A stretch of 64,000 nt of DNA from Rubrivivax sp. (GCA_016719535.1 JADJYX010000041.1:124001-188000), one strand, 5' to 3'. Shown: positions 44,617 through 53,768, counted from the stretch's first letter. Numbers and translations: made by a program. The notes: generated from the letters alone by a model not told the origin.

Positions 44617-45693
44617 TCAATGGGGGAAGGGCCACAGGCGCATCTTTTCCTTCGCGATCGACCACAGCCGGGCAAGCCCGTGCGGTTCGACGATGAGGAA
44701 GAAGACGATCAGCCCGCCGAAGATCATCAGCTCGGTGTGCGAGATCAGCGCCGTGCTGATGTCGATGCCGATCAGCGAGCCCAGCGCCGGCAGCGCCTGG
44801 TTGAGGAAGATCGGCAGCACGACGATGAAGGCGGCGCCGAAGAAGCTGCCCATGATCGAGCCCAGGCCGCCGATGATGACCATGAACAGCAGCTGGAACG
44901 AGCGGTCGATGTTGAAGGCCGCGGGCTCCCACGAGCCCAGGTGCACGAAGCCCCACAGGGCGCCGGCCACGCCGACGAAGAACGAACTCACCGCGAAGGC
45001 CGACAGCTTGGCGTAGACCGGGCGGATGCCGATCACCGCGGCGGCGACGTCCATGTCGCGCATGGCCATCCATTCGCGTCCGATGTGGCCGCGCACCAGG
45101 TTCTTGGCCACCAGCGCGAAGACGAGCACGAAGCCCAGGCAGAAGTAGTACTTGCCCAGCGGGTTGTCGATGCGCACGCCGAACAGCGACAGGTCGGCCA
45201 CGCTGACGGTGCCGGAGGTCGAATCGTTGGTGAACCACTTGACGCGCAGGAAGGCCCAGTCGAAGAAGAACTGCGCGGCGAGCGTGGCCACGGCCAGGTA
45301 CAGCCCCTTGATGCGCAGCGACGGGATGCCGAACAGCACGCCCGCGACCGTGGTGCACACGCCGCCGAGCAGGATCGCCACGATGACCGGCATGCCGTCG
45401 ATGCGGACGAAGAAGTTGTAGGCCGCATAGGCGCCCACCGCCATGAAGGCGCCGGTGCCCAGCGAGATCTGCCCGCAGTAGCCGACCAGGATGTTCAGCC
45501 CCATCGCGGCCAGCGCCATGATCAGGAACGGGATCAGGATGGCGCGGAACAGGTATTCGTCGGCCAGCAGCGGCACGCCGACGATGGCGAAGGCCACCAG
45601 CAGCCCGATGGCGATGCGGTCCTGCGCGATCGGGAAGATCTGCTGGTCGGCGCGGTAGCTGGTCTTGAACTGGCCGTTTTCTCTGTAGATCAT
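44617..45693 (-). CDS. ABC transporter permease (LivM-like)
   Basis: 358 residues with about ten membrane segments. LMALAAMGLNILVGYCGQISLGTGAFMAVGAYAAYN and the cytoplasmic coupling loop GREWMAMRDMDVAAAVIGIRPVYAKLSAFAVSSF are LivM hallmarks, and the ending EPHGLARLWSIAKEKMRLWPFPH is typical of the CoA-ligase-linked subgroup. Forms the channel with LivH. Starts 2 bp after the livH stop. Confidence 0.93.
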   Translation of the reverse strand: MIYRENGQFKTSYRADQQIFPIAQDRIAIGLLVAFAIVGVPLLADEYLFRAILIPFLIMALAAMGLNILVGYCGQISLGTGAFMAVGAYAAYNFFVRIDGMPVIVAILLGGVCTTVAGVLFGIPSLRIKGLYLAVATLAAQFFFDWAFLRVKWFTNDSTSGTVSVADLSLFGVRIDNPLGKYYFCLGFVLVFALVAKNLVRGHIGREWMAMRDMDVAAAVIGIRPVYAKLSAFAVSSFFVGVAGALWGFVHLGSWEPAAFNIDRSFQLLFMVIIGGLGSIMGSFFGAAFIVVLPIFLNQALPALGSLIGIDISTALISHTELMIFGGLIVFFLIVEPHGLARLWSIAKEKMRLWPFPH

Positions 45694-45695
45694 GT

Positions 45696-46626
45696 TCAGA
45701 CCCGATCGATGATCTTCTCGCCGAACAGCCCCTGCGGCCGCACGAGCAGGACAAAGAGCACGAGCACGTAGCCGAACCAGATCTCGATGCCGCCGCCGAG
45801 CATGGGGCCGATGAAGACCTCGGACAGCTTCTCGCCGACGCCGATGATCAGGCCGCCGATGATGGCGCCGGGCACGCTGGTGAGGCCACCGAGGATGACC
45901 ACCGGCAGCGCCTTCAGCGCCACCAGCGAGAGCGAGAACTGCACGCCCAGCTTGCTGCCCCAGATGACGCCGGCCACCAGCGCGACGAAGCCGGCGACCG
46001 ACCAGACGATGACCCAGATGCGGTTGAGCGGGATGCCGATCGACTGCGCCGCCTGGTGGTCGTCGGCCACCGCGCGCAGCGCGCGTCCGGTGGAGGTGTA
46101 CTGGAAGAAGAGCGACAGCGCGATCACCAGCGCGGCGGCGATGGCCGCGGCATACAGGTCTTCCTTGTTCACCAGCAGCCCGCCCTGGAAGACGTTCTCC
46201 AGCAGGAACATCGGGTCCTTGGGCAGGCCGATGTCGATCTTGTAGATGTCGCTGCCGAAGACCGTCTGCCCGAAGCCGTCGAGGAAGTAGGTGATGCCCA
46301 GCGTGGCCATCAGCAGCGTGATGCCTTCCTGGTTGACCAGCTTGCCCAGCACCAGGCGCTCGATCAGCCAGGCCACGACGACCATCATCGCCATCGCGGC
46401 GACGAAGGCGAGCAGGTTGCCCAGCAGCTTGGAGTCAAAGCCCAGCAGCGCCGGCAGCCATTCGGCAAAGCGGGCCATCCCCAGCGCCGCGAACAGCACC
46501 ATCGCGCCCTGGGCGAAAGTTGAACACGCCGCTGGCCTTGAAGATGAGCACGAAGCCCAGCGCCACCAGCGAATACAGCATGCCCGACATCAGGCCGCCG
46601 ATCAGGGTTTCGAGAAACGGTCCCAT
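45696..46626 (-). pseudogene. ABC transporter permease (LivH-like), single-base frameshift
   Basis: The N-terminus (MGPFLETLIGGLMSGMLYSLVALGFVLIFKASGVFNF) and the rest (VLFAALGMARFAEW... to the family ending RPQGLFGEKIIDRV) are in different frames. At 46516-46518 the minus strand reads AACTTTCGCC where AACTTCGCC would give the conserved FNFAQGAMVLF; one extra T breaks the frame. The first part would otherwise run on only into a short missense tail. Everything else in the permease is normal, including coupling-loop residues ADDHQAAQSIGIPLNRIW. Either a very recent mutation or a sequencing error; neighbours are intact. Confidence 0.85.
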
Positions 46627-46637
46627 GGCGGCCCCCT

Positions 46638-47423
46638 TCAGTGGCTCGTGCCCAGGTAGGCGCTGATGACCTCGGGGTTGGCGCGCACCGCTTCCGGGCT
46701 GCCGTCGCCGATCTTCTTGCCGTAGTCGAGCACCACCACGCGGTCGGAGATGTCCATCACCACGCCCATGTCGTGCTCGATGAGCACGATGGTGGTGCCG
46801 AATTCGTCGTTGACGTCGAGCACGAAGCGGCACATGTCCTGCTTCTCCTCGACGTTCATGCCGGCCATCGGCTCGTCGAGCAGCAGCACCTGCGGCTCCA
46901 TCGCCAGCGCCCGGCCCAGGTCGACGCGCTTCTGCAGCCCGTAGGGCAGGCGGCCCACCGGCGTCTTGCGGTGCGCCTGGATCTCGAGAAAGTCGATGAT
47001 CTTCTCGACGAAGGCGCGGTGCGCCTCTTCCTCGCGCTGTGCCGCCCCCCAGCGGATGGCCTGCTGGAAGAGGTTGGTCTTCATCTTCAGGTTGCGCCCC
47101 GACATGATGTTGTCGATGACGTTCATGCCCTTGAACAGCGCCAGGTTCTGGAAGGTGCGCGCCACGCCCATCTCGGCCACCTGGCGGCTGTTCATGTGGC
47201 TGAAGGTCTTGCCGCGGAAGGTGATGTGGCCCTCCTGCGGCGTATAGACGCCGTTGATGCAGTTGAGCATGCTGCTCTTGCCGGCGCCGTTGGGGCCGAT
47301 GATGGCGCGGATCTCGTGTTCGCGGACGTCGAAGCTGATGTCGGTCAGCGCCTTCACGCCGCCGAAGCGCAGCGAGATGTTCTTGACGTCGAGGATGACG
47401 TCGCCGATGTTGCGCTCGGCCAT
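46638..47423 (-). CDS. ABC transporter ATP-binding protein (LivG-like)
   Basis: 261 residues. Walker A GPNGAGKSSML, Walker B VLLLDEPMAGMN, and a variant signature LPYGLQKRVDLGRAL, as usual in LivG-type ATPases. The switch histidine is in VLIEHDMGVVMD. Partner of the LivF-like ATPase. The ATG lies 2 bp after the stop of the acyl-CoA ligase gene. Confidence 0.93.
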   Translation of the reverse strand: MAERNIGDVILDVKNISLRFGGVKALTDISFDVREHEIRAIIGPNGAGKSSMLNCINGVYTPQEGHITFRGKTFSHMNSRQVAEMGVARTFQNLALFKGMNVIDNIMSGRNLKMKTNLFQQAIRWGAAQREEEAHRAFVEKIIDFLEIQAHRKTPVGRLPYGLQKRVDLGRALAMEPQVLLLDEPMAGMNVEEKQDMCRFVLDVNDEFGTTIVLIEHDMGVVMDISDRVVVLDYGKKIGDGSPEAVRANPEVISAYLGTSH

Positions 47424-47425
47424 GG

Positions 47426-49372
47426 TCAGGCAGCCTTCCTGATCGCCGGGAAGGTCTTGGCGTCGATGATCTTCAGCGTCGCGCTCACGCTGCCGGTGCG
47501 GCCGTCCTCGAACTTGACCACCGTCTCGATGTGCTGCTCGGCCTTGCCGCCGTACATGGCGTCCACCAGCACCCGGTAGCGGTCGTTGATGAAGCCGCGC
47601 TTGACCTTGCGCGTGCGCGTCATCTCGCCGTCGTCGGCATCGAGTTCCTTGTGCAGCACCAGGAAGCGGCTGATCTGGCTGCCGGCCAGCTTGTCGTCCT
47701 GCGCCAGGTCGGCATTGACCTTCTCCACGCATTCGCGGATGAGCTCCAGCACCGCCGGCTTGCACGCCAGGTCGGCATAGCCGGCATAGGGCAGGTTGCG
47801 GCGCTCGGCCCAGTTGCCCACGGCCTCGAAGTCGATATTGACGAAGGCGCAGACCTTCTCGCGCCGGTCGCCGAAGGCCACCGCCTCCTTGATGTGCGGA
47901 AAGAATTTCAGCTTGTTCTCGACATACTTGGGCGCGAAGATGGCGCCGTCGTTGACGCCGCCGACGATGCGCCCGACATCCTTGGCACGGTCGATGATCT
48001 TCAGGTGGCCGCTGGCATCCAGGAAGCCGGCGTCACCGGTGTGGTACCAGCCGTCGGCGGTCAGCACCTCGGCGGTGGCCGCCGGGTTCTTGTAGTACTC
48101 CTTCAGCAGCCCCGGGCTCTTGACCAGGATCTCGCCCTGTTCGGTGAGCCTGATCTCCACGCCGTCGATGGGCACGCCGACGGTGTCTGCGCGCACCGCG
48201 TGGTCGGGCTGCAGGCAGACGAAGACCGCGGTCTCGGTGCTGCCGTACAGCTGCTTGAGGTTGATGCCGATCGAGCGGTAGAAGGTGAAGAGGTCGGGGC
48301 CGATGGCCTCACCGGCGGTATAGGCCACGCGCACACGCGACAGGCCCAGCGAGTTGCGCAGCGGCCCGTAGACCAGCAGGTCGCCCAGCCGGTAGGACAG
48401 GCGGTCGGCGAACGAGATCGCCTTGCCGTCCAGCAGCTGCGGGCCGACGCGGCGCGCCACCTCCATATAGTGGTGAAAGAGCCTGCGCTTGATCGCGCTG
48501 GCATCTTCCATGCGGATCATCACGCTGGTCAGCAGGCCTTCGAAGATGCGCGGCGGCGCGAAGTAGTAGGTGGGGCCGATCTCCTTGAGGTCGATCGTCA
48601 CCGTGGCGCTGCTCTCCGGGCAGTTGACGACGTAGCCGCAGGCCAGCCACTGCGCATAGCTGAAGATATTCTGGCCCACCCAGGCCGGCGGCATGTAGGC
48701 CAGCACCTCCTCGCGCTCGGTCAGCCGGTCGAAGCGCTGGCCGGCGGCGGCCCGGTCCAGCAGCGAGAAATGCGTATGCACCACGCCCTTCGGGTTGCCG
48801 GTGGTGCCGCTGGTGAAGAACATCGCCGCCACGTCCTGCGGCGTCGAGCGGGCGATCTCGGCGTCGAAGAAGCCGGGGTTGGCGGCGGCAAAGGTGCGGC
48901 CCGCTTCGATCAGGGCGTCCAGCGCCAGCAGCCCCGGCTCGTCGTATTTGCGCAGGCCGCGCGGGTCGTCGTACCAGATGTGCGCCAGCTGCGGGCACTG
49001 CTCGCGCAGCTCGAGCATCTTGTCGACCTGCTCCTGGTCCTCGACGACGGCAAACTTCACCTCGGCGTTGTTGATCGGGAAGACATATTCGGCCGCCACC
49101 GCGTCCTGGTACAGCGGCACCGGCACCGCGCCCAGTGCCTGCGCGGCCAGCATCGCGGCATACAGGCGCGGGCGGTTTTCGCCGATCACCACCACGTGGT
49201 CGCCGCGCTGCATGCCGCGCTCGGCCATGCCGCAGGCCAGCGGGCGCACCAGGGCAGCCAGATCCGACCAGCTCAGGGTCTGCCAGATGCCGTATTCCTT
49301 TTCGCGCAGCGCAGGCGCATCGGGACGCGCTTTGGCGTGCTCGAGCAGCAGGCGTGGAAAAGTGGTCTGCAC
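47426..49372 (-). CDS. AMP-dependent acyl-CoA synthetase (long-chain/aryl type)
   Basis: 648 residues. The adenylate-forming signatures are FFTSGTTGNPKGVVHTH (P-loop), LYGSTETAVF and WYHTGDAGFLDASGHLKIIDRAKD, with the hinge beyond it. Length and sequence resemble FadD15-like long-chain acyl-CoA synthetases. It activates a carboxylic acid to its CoA thioester with ATP. First gene of the importer operon, suggesting that the imported acid is its substrate. The start is GTG (VQTTFPRLL). Divergent from the Crp-like regulator across 105 bp. Confidence 0.92.
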   Translation of the reverse strand: MQTTFPRLLLEHAKARPDAPALREKEYGIWQTLSWSDLAALVRPLACGMAERGMQRGDHVVVIGENRPRLYAAMLAAQALGAVPVPLYQDAVAAEYVFPINNAEVKFAVVEDQEQVDKMLELREQCPQLAHIWYDDPRGLRKYDEPGLLALDALIEAGRTFAAANPGFFDAEIARSTPQDVAAMFFTSGTTGNPKGVVHTHFSLLDRAAAGQRFDRLTEREEVLAYMPPAWVGQNIFSYAQWLACGYVVNCPESSATVTIDLKEIGPTYYFAPPRIFEGLLTSVMIRMEDASAIKRRLFHHYMEVARRVGPQLLDGKAISFADRLSYRLGDLLVYGPLRNSLGLSRVRVAYTAGEAIGPDLFTFYRSIGINLKQLYGSTETAVFVCLQPDHAVRADTVGVPIDGVEIRLTEQGEILVKSPGLLKEYYKNPAATAEVLTADGWYHTGDAGFLDASGHLKIIDRAKDVGRIVGGVNDGAIFAPKYVENKLKFFPHIKEAVAFGDRREKVCAFVNIDFEAVGNWAERRNLPYAGYADLACKPAVLELIRECVEKVNADLAQDDKLAGSQISRFLVLHKELDADDGEMTRTRKVKRGFINDRYRVLVDAMYGGKAEQHIETVVKFEDGRTGSVSATLKIIDAKTFPAIRKAA

Positions 49373-49427
49373 CGATGGTCTCCTGGGCGATGCCAGCCGT
49401 CATTGTCGGCAAGGCTTTGACGCCAAC

Positions 49428-49445
49428 TTGTCGTTGTGACGACAA
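49428..49445. promoter_or_regulatory. Inverted repeat in divergent promoter region
   Basis: TTGTCGT-TGTG-ACGACAA: a perfect 7-bp inverted repeat with a 4-bp centre, midway between the acyl-CoA synthetase and the Crp/Fnr-like regulator genes. Its size and symmetry fit a dimer of the regulator, but it differs from the E. coli CRP site. It argues against translation starting at the in-frame GTG inside it. Confidence 0.6.
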
Positions 49446-49477
49446 TCCGCGGGTCTCTACTGACCGGTATTTCCCCG

Positions 49478-50230
49478 ATGCCGTCGACAAGTTTTCCGTC
49501 AGCTTCCGATGCCGCAACGGTGCGGGTGTCGCGCTCGCGCGCCATCCTGGCCGATGAAGTGCGCGGCATTCCCTGGATCGACCGCCTCGACGAGGAGGAG
49601 CGCACCCGCGTGGTCGACGACCTGCGCGTGGTGGAGGTCGACCCGGGCGAGCTGGTGTGCCGCGTCGGCCGGCCGGTGACCTACTGGTTCGGCGTGCTCG
49701 ACGGGCTGCTGAAGATGAGCAACGACACCGCCCTGGGCATGCCCATCACCTTCACCGGCCTGCCGCCCGGCGGCTGGTTCGGCGAGGGCACGGTGCTCAA
49801 GCGCGAGGCCTACCGCTACAACATCCAGGCGCTGCGCAAGAGCCTGGTCACCGGCATCTCGGTGGCCACCTTCCACTGGTTGCTGGACCGCAGCATCGGC
49901 TTCAACCGCTATGTGATGATGCAGTTGAACGAGCGCCTGGGCCAGTTCATCGCCGCGCGCGAGATCGACCGCCTGACCAGCGCCAACGAGCGCGTGGCGC
50001 GCAGCCTGGGCGCGCTCTTCCACCCGGTGCTCTACCCGGGGGTGGGCGGCTTGCTGCGCATCACCCAGCTCGAACTCGGTTATCTGGTGGGCCTGTCGCG
50101 CCAGCGCGTCAACGAGGCGCTGCAGGCGCTGCAGGTGGCACAGCTGATCCGCATCGAATATGGCGGCCTGCGCGTGCTCGACCTCGACGGACTGCGGCGC
50201 TATACGGAAGCGGTGGCCGCCGCCCGCTGA
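49478..50230 (+). CDS. Crp/Fnr-family transcriptional regulator
   Basis: 250 residues from this ATG; an in-frame GTG at 49436 lies inside the operator palindrome and is less likely. A cyclic-nucleotide-binding-like beta barrel (about 45-150: VEVDPGELVCRVGRPVTYWFGVLDGLLKMS, GGWFGEGTVL) is joined to a winged helix-turn-helix with ITQLELGYLVGLSRQRVNEALQALQ. The phosphate-binding residues of CRP (RSA motif) and the FNR cysteines are not evident, so the ligand may differ, perhaps an acyl- or aryl-CoA. Divergent from the importer/CoA ligase operon, its likely target. Confidence 0.87.
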   Translation: MPSTSFPSASDAATVRVSRSRAILADEVRGIPWIDRLDEEERTRVVDDLRVVEVDPGELVCRVGRPVTYWFGVLDGLLKMSNDTALGMPITFTGLPPGGWFGEGTVLKREAYRYNIQALRKSLVTGISVATFHWLLDRSIGFNRYVMMQLNERLGQFIAAREIDRLTSANERVARSLGALFHPVLYPGVGGLLRITQLELGYLVGLSRQRVNEALQALQVAQLIRIEYGGLRVLDLDGLRRYTEAVAAAR

Positions 50231-50231
50231 T

Positions 50232-51536
50232 TCAGGCTTTCAGCGCCGCATGGGCGGCCGCGATGGTGGCGTCGAGCTCGGCGTCGGAGTGCGCGGCGCT
50301 GACAAAACCGGCCTCGTACAGCGCCGGCGCCAGGTAGACGCCGCGGTCGAGCATGGCGTGGAAGAAGCGGTTGAAGCGCTCCTTGTCGGTGGCCATCACG
50401 GCGCCGTAGTGCTGCGGCAGGGTGTCGGCAAAGAAGAAGCCGAACATGCCGCCTTCGCACTCCGCCACCAGCGGCACGCCGGCGTCACGGCCGGCGGCGG
50501 CCAGGCCGTCGGCCAGGCGCCTGGTCTTCGCCGACAGGGTCTCGAAGAAGCCCGGCTTCTGAATCTCGCGCAGCGTCGCCAGGCCGCAGGCGGTGGCCAC
50601 CGGGTTGCCGCTCAGCGTGCCGGCCTGGTAGACCGGGCCCAGCGGCGCCAGCTGCGCCATCACGTCGCGCGTGCCGCCGAAGGCCGCCAGCGGCATGCCG
50701 CCGCCGATGACCTTGCCGAACACGCTCATGTCGGGCCTGAAGCCCGGGATCAGCTTGGCGTAGACGGCCTGCGCGCCGCCCAGCGCGACGCGAAAACCCG
50801 TCATCACCTCGTCGAACACCAGCAGCGCGCCATGCTCCGTGCACAGCTCGCGCAGCCGCGTCATGAAGGGCACGCTGGCGCGTACGAAATTCATGTTGCC
50901 GGCGATGGCCTCGATCATCACGCAGGCGAGCTGGCGGCCGTGCTGCGCGAAGGCTTCTTCCAGCTGGATGACGTTGTTGTATTCGAGCACCAGCGTGTGC
51001 TGCACCACCTCGGGCGGCACGCCGGCGCTGGTGGGGTGGCCGAAGGTGGCCAGGCCGGAGCCGGCCTTCACCAGCAGGGCGTCGGCGTGGCCGTGGTAGC
51101 AACCTTCGAATTTGATGATCTTCGGCCGCCCGGTCGCGCCGCGCGCCAGCCGCAGCGCACTCATCGCCGCCTCGGTGCCGCTGCTGACCAGCCGCACCTG
51201 CTCGACCGTGGGCACGAGGCCGATGATGGCCTCGGCCAGTTCGGCCTCGGCCTCGGTCGGCGCGCCGAAGCTCAGGCCGTCGTGGGCGGCCTTGGTCACG
51301 GCGTCGAGCACCGCCGGGTGGCCGTGGCCGAGGATCATCGGCCCCCAGGAGCCGATGTAGTCGATGTAGCGCCGGCCCTCGACGTCCCACAGAAAAGGCC
51401 CCTGCGCCCGCCGGATGAAGCGCGGCGTGCCGCCGACGGCGCGGAAGGCGCGCACCGGCGAATTGACGCCGCCGGGAATGACGCGCTGCGCGCGCTCGAA
51501 GGCGGCCTGGTTGGTGACGGCGGACTCAGTGGACAC
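50232..51536 (-). CDS. hemL: Glutamate-1-semialdehyde 2,1-aminomutase
   Basis: 434 residues. A PLP enzyme with VRLVSSGTEAAMSALRLAR, ALLVFDEVMTGFRVALGGAQ and the Schiff-base lysine in MSVFGKVIGGGMPLAAFGG. It makes 5-aminolevulinate in the C5 pathway to haem. The GTG start (STESAVTNQ) gives the family length and lies inside the end of the upstream thiD gene, an 11-nt overlap. Convergent with the Crp-like gene, 1 bp apart. Confidence 0.95.
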   Translation of the reverse strand: MSTESAVTNQAAFERAQRVIPGGVNSPVRAFRAVGGTPRFIRRAQGPFLWDVEGRRYIDYIGSWGPMILGHGHPAVLDAVTKAAHDGLSFGAPTEAEAELAEAIIGLVPTVEQVRLVSSGTEAAMSALRLARGATGRPKIIKFEGCYHGHADALLVKAGSGLATFGHPTSAGVPPEVVQHTLVLEYNNVIQLEEAFAQHGRQLACVMIEAIAGNMNFVRASVPFMTRLRELCTEHGALLVFDEVMTGFRVALGGAQAVYAKLIPGFRPDMSVFGKVIGGGMPLAAFGGTRDVMAQLAPLGPVYQAGTLSGNPVATACGLATLREIQKPGFFETLSAKTRRLADGLAAAGRDAGVPLVAECEGGMFGFFFADTLPQHYGAVMATDKERFNRFFHAMLDRGVYLAPALYEAGFVSAAHSDAELDATIAAAHAALKA

Positions 51537-52491
51537 GGCGCGGGCTTCCCTTGCTGGGTTGGTCGGGCGGCGCTGCGTCGCCGGTTTCGGCGCCGGGCAC
51601 GGGTTCGCCTTCGCCGTCGTCGTCGGGTGGCGGCAGCGCCCAGAAGAAGCGGTCCGGCACGACGTTGCCCATGCCCGGGCGGAAGCCGGCATCCAGGCTC
51701 TGGTCGAGGAAGGACAGCGCCTCGCCCACCGCGGCCTGCAGCTCGCTGCCCGCGGCCAGCAGGGCGGCCAGCGCCGCCGCCAGCGTGTCGCCGGCGCCGA
51801 CGAAGGTGGTCTCGAAGCGTTCGAATTTCTCGCCCGTCAGCGCACCCTGCGGCGAGGCGAGCACGTTGTCGATGAACTGCTCGGCACCCTTGGCCGGCAG
51901 CATGACGCCGGTGACGAGCACGTAGCGCGTGCCGTGCTCGCCGGCGGCCACGGCCAGCTCGCGCGCCGACGGCGGCCGCTCGCTGTCCCAGTCGGGCAGC
52001 AGGAAGTCGGACAGCGTCTTGTGGTTGCCGACCAACACCTCGGTGGCCGGCAGGATCAGTTCGCGAAATGCCTCGAGGTAGGGCTGCAACTCGTCGTCGT
52101 CCAGCCATGACAGCGGCGGCAGGTAGCTGACCAGCGGCACCTCGGGGTAGTCGGACAGCACCTCGGCCACCGCGCCCACCGCCTCGGCGCTGCCCAGGAA
52201 GCCGACCTTCCAGCCGGCGATCGTCACGTCCTCGAGGATGGCACGCGCCTGCTGGGCCACGATGTCGGCCTCGATCGGATGCTGGTCGAAGACCTCGGCG
52301 GTGTCGCGCATGACGATGGCGGTGACCACCGGCAGCGCGTGCGCACCCATCGCGGCGATGGTGGCCACGTCGCCGGCCAGGCCGCCGGCGCCGCTGGGAT
52401 CGCTGCCGTTGAAGCTCAGCACGCAGGCCGGCGCCGGCGGCTCGGCCGTGGCGGGGTCGGCTTCGGGAGCCGTGTCGGGGGAGGGCTTCAT
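51526..52491 (-). CDS. thiD: Hydroxymethylpyrimidine/phosphomethylpyrimidine kinase (ThiD-like)
   Basis: 321 residues, longer than the usual 265. CVLSFNGSDPSGAGGLAGDVATIAAMGAHALPVVTAI and TFVGAGDTLAAALAALLAAG (anion hole and catalytic Asp) show the ribokinase-like fold of ThiD. Extra length is a low-complexity N-terminus (about 22 residues) and an acidic C-terminal tail. It phosphorylates HMP and HMP-P for thiamine. The usual QDS of ThiD reads GSDPS as in others. In Betaproteobacteria the gene commonly sits between hemL and rubredoxin, as here. An ATG 19 codons upstream (52548) is possible. Confidence 0.88.
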   Translation of the reverse strand: MKPSPDTAPEADPATAEPPAPACVLSFNGSDPSGAGGLAGDVATIAAMGAHALPVVTAIVMRDTAEVFDQHPIEADIVAQQARAILEDVTIAGWKVGFLGSAEAVGAVAEVLSDYPEVPLVSYLPPLSWLDDDELQPYLEAFRELILPATEVLVGNHKTLSDFLLPDWDSERPPSARELAVAAGEHGTRYVLVTGVMLPAKGAEQFIDNVLASPQGALTGEKFERFETTFVGAGDTLAAALAALLAAGSELQAAVGEALSFLDQSLDAGFRPGMGNVVPDRFFWALPPPDDDGEGEPVPGAETGDAAPPDQPSKGSPRRVH

Positions 52492-52606
52492 GGGCGGTGT
52501 GGCAGGGCGGAAGACGGGGCGTGGCGGTCGGGTCGGGACCGGCGCCAACGCCGGGGCAGAACGTGAGGCGGAACCTTAGGACTGTGGCGTAGGTGCGCAC
52601 AAATCC

Positions 52607-52637
52607 TTGCTTTTTCGCCAATGTGCGTGGCTACAAT
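52607..52637 (+). promoter_or_regulatory. Putative promoter of rubredoxin / pil-chp genes
   Basis: TTGCTT and TACAAT separated by 19 bp, 34 bp before the rubredoxin start. The spacer is longer than the ideal 17, so confidence is moderate. It would drive rubredoxin and possibly pilG onward. Confidence 0.4.
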
Positions 52638-52670
52638 CGACGACCATTGTAGTGATCTGACGGTATCAAC

Positions 52671-52844
52671 GTGAGCGAGCCTCGTACCTGGATGTGCCTG
52701 ATCTGCGGCTGGATCTACGACGAGGCAAGCGGTGATCCCGATCACGGCATCGCACCCGGGACCGCCTGGGCCGACGTGCCGATGAACTGGACCTGCCCGG
52801 AGTGCGGTGCGCGCAAGGAAGATTTCGAGATGGTGGCGGTCTGA
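52671..52844 (+). CDS. Rubredoxin
   Basis: 57 residues. The Fe(Cys)4 site is complete: CLIC (Cys9, Cys12) and CPEC (Cys42, Cys45), with WIYDEASGDPDHGIAPGT and the aromatic core WADVP...WTCPECGARKEDFE in standard positions. A small one-electron carrier of the cytoplasm. The GTG start (MSEPRTWMCL) follows a putative promoter. It lies 68 bp before pilG, the usual betaproteobacterial arrangement; why rubredoxin accompanies the pilus chemosensory genes is not known to me. Confidence 0.95.
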   Translation: MSEPRTWMCLICGWIYDEASGDPDHGIAPGTAWADVPMNWTCPECGARKEDFEMVAV

Positions 52845-52912
52845 CACGGCCCGGCGGTCGCGTTCACTGCCGGGTGTTTCAGCCGCACCCGCGGTGTTGA
52901 GGAGGGCAACTC

Positions 52913-53317
52913 GTGGAAGAGGGCAGCACCGAGACCGGTGGCAGCGGGACCAAGGTCCTGGTCATCGACGACAGCAATACGATCCGGCGCAGCGCCGAGA
53001 TCTTCCTGCGTCAGGGCGGCCATGAGGTGGTGCTGGCCGAGGATGGCTTCGATGCCCTGTCCAAGGTCAACGACCACGATCCGCAGCTGATCTTCTGCGA
53101 CATCCTGATGCCGCGCCTGGACGGCTACCAGACCTGCGCCATCATCAAACGCAACCCGCGCTTTGCCCATGTGCCGGTGATCATGCTGTCGTCCAAGGAC
53201 GGGCTGTTCGACAAGGCGCGGGGCCGCATGGTCGGCTCCGAAGACTACCTGACGAAGCCCTTCACGAAGGAGCAGTTGCTGCGCGCGGTCGAGACCTTCC
53301 GCCGGCCGGCCCCCTGA
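52913..53317 (+). CDS. pilG: Twitching motility response regulator PilG
   Basis: 134 residues, a single receiver domain. VLVIDDSNTIRRSAEIFL, phospho-acceptor Asp in IFCDILMPRLDGYQ, LSSKDG and the Lys in YLTKPFTKEQ. CheY-like, controls pilus extension downstream of the ChpA kinase. The GTG start is preceded by GAGG. First of the Pil-Chp cluster. Confidence 0.93.
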   Translation: MEEGSTETGGSGTKVLVIDDSNTIRRSAEIFLRQGGHEVVLAEDGFDALSKVNDHDPQLIFCDILMPRLDGYQTCAIIKRNPRFAHVPVIMLSSKDGLFDKARGRMVGSEDYLTKPFTKEQLLRAVETFRRPAP

Positions 53318-53375
53318 GAAGGCGTTGAGCGCGTCCCACCAGGCCGGCTGCACAGCGAACCCCGAGGACCCCGTC

Positions 53376-53747
53376 ATGGCCATCCAGAAGATCCTCGTCG
53401 TCGACGATTCGAAAACCGAGCTCTACCACCTGTCCGACCTGCTGGGCAAGCGCGGCTATGCGGTGCGCACGGCCGAGAACGGCGAAGAGGCGATGCGCCG
53501 GCTGAACGAGGAGAAGCCCGACCTCATCCTCATGGACGTGGTGATGCCTGGCCAGAACGGCTTCCAGCTCACACGCACGATCACGCGCGACGCGCGCTGG
53601 TCGGACGTGCCGGTGATCATGTGCACCAGCAAGAACCAGGAGACCGACAAGGTCTGGGGCATGCGCCAGGGCGCCAGGGACTACATCGTCAAGCCCGTCA
53701 ATGCCGACGAACTGCTGTCCAAGATCCGCGCCTTCGACGCGGCTTGA
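53376..53747 (+). CDS. pilH: Twitching motility response regulator PilH
   Basis: 123 residues, a stand-alone receiver. ILVVDDSKTELYHLSDLLGKRGYAV, Asp in LILMDVVMPGQNGFQ, MCTSKNQETDKVWGMRQGARDYIVKPV. PilH is the second CheY-like output of the Pil-Chp system, thought to act as phosphate sink or to favour retraction. The ATG at MAIQKILVV is preferred to an upstream in-frame codon because it matches the family start. Confidence 0.93.
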   Translation: MAIQKILVVDDSKTELYHLSDLLGKRGYAVRTAENGEEAMRRLNEEKPDLILMDVVMPGQNGFQLTRTITRDARWSDVPVIMCTSKNQETDKVWGMRQGARDYIVKPVNADELLSKIRAFDAA

Positions 53748-53768
53748 CGCGCCGGCTGTACCTCCCCC

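Noticed and set aside
49436..50230. Start of the Crp-like regulator at the GTG at 49436
   Set aside because: That codon lies inside the palindromic operator; the ATG at 49478 leaves a normal promoter region.
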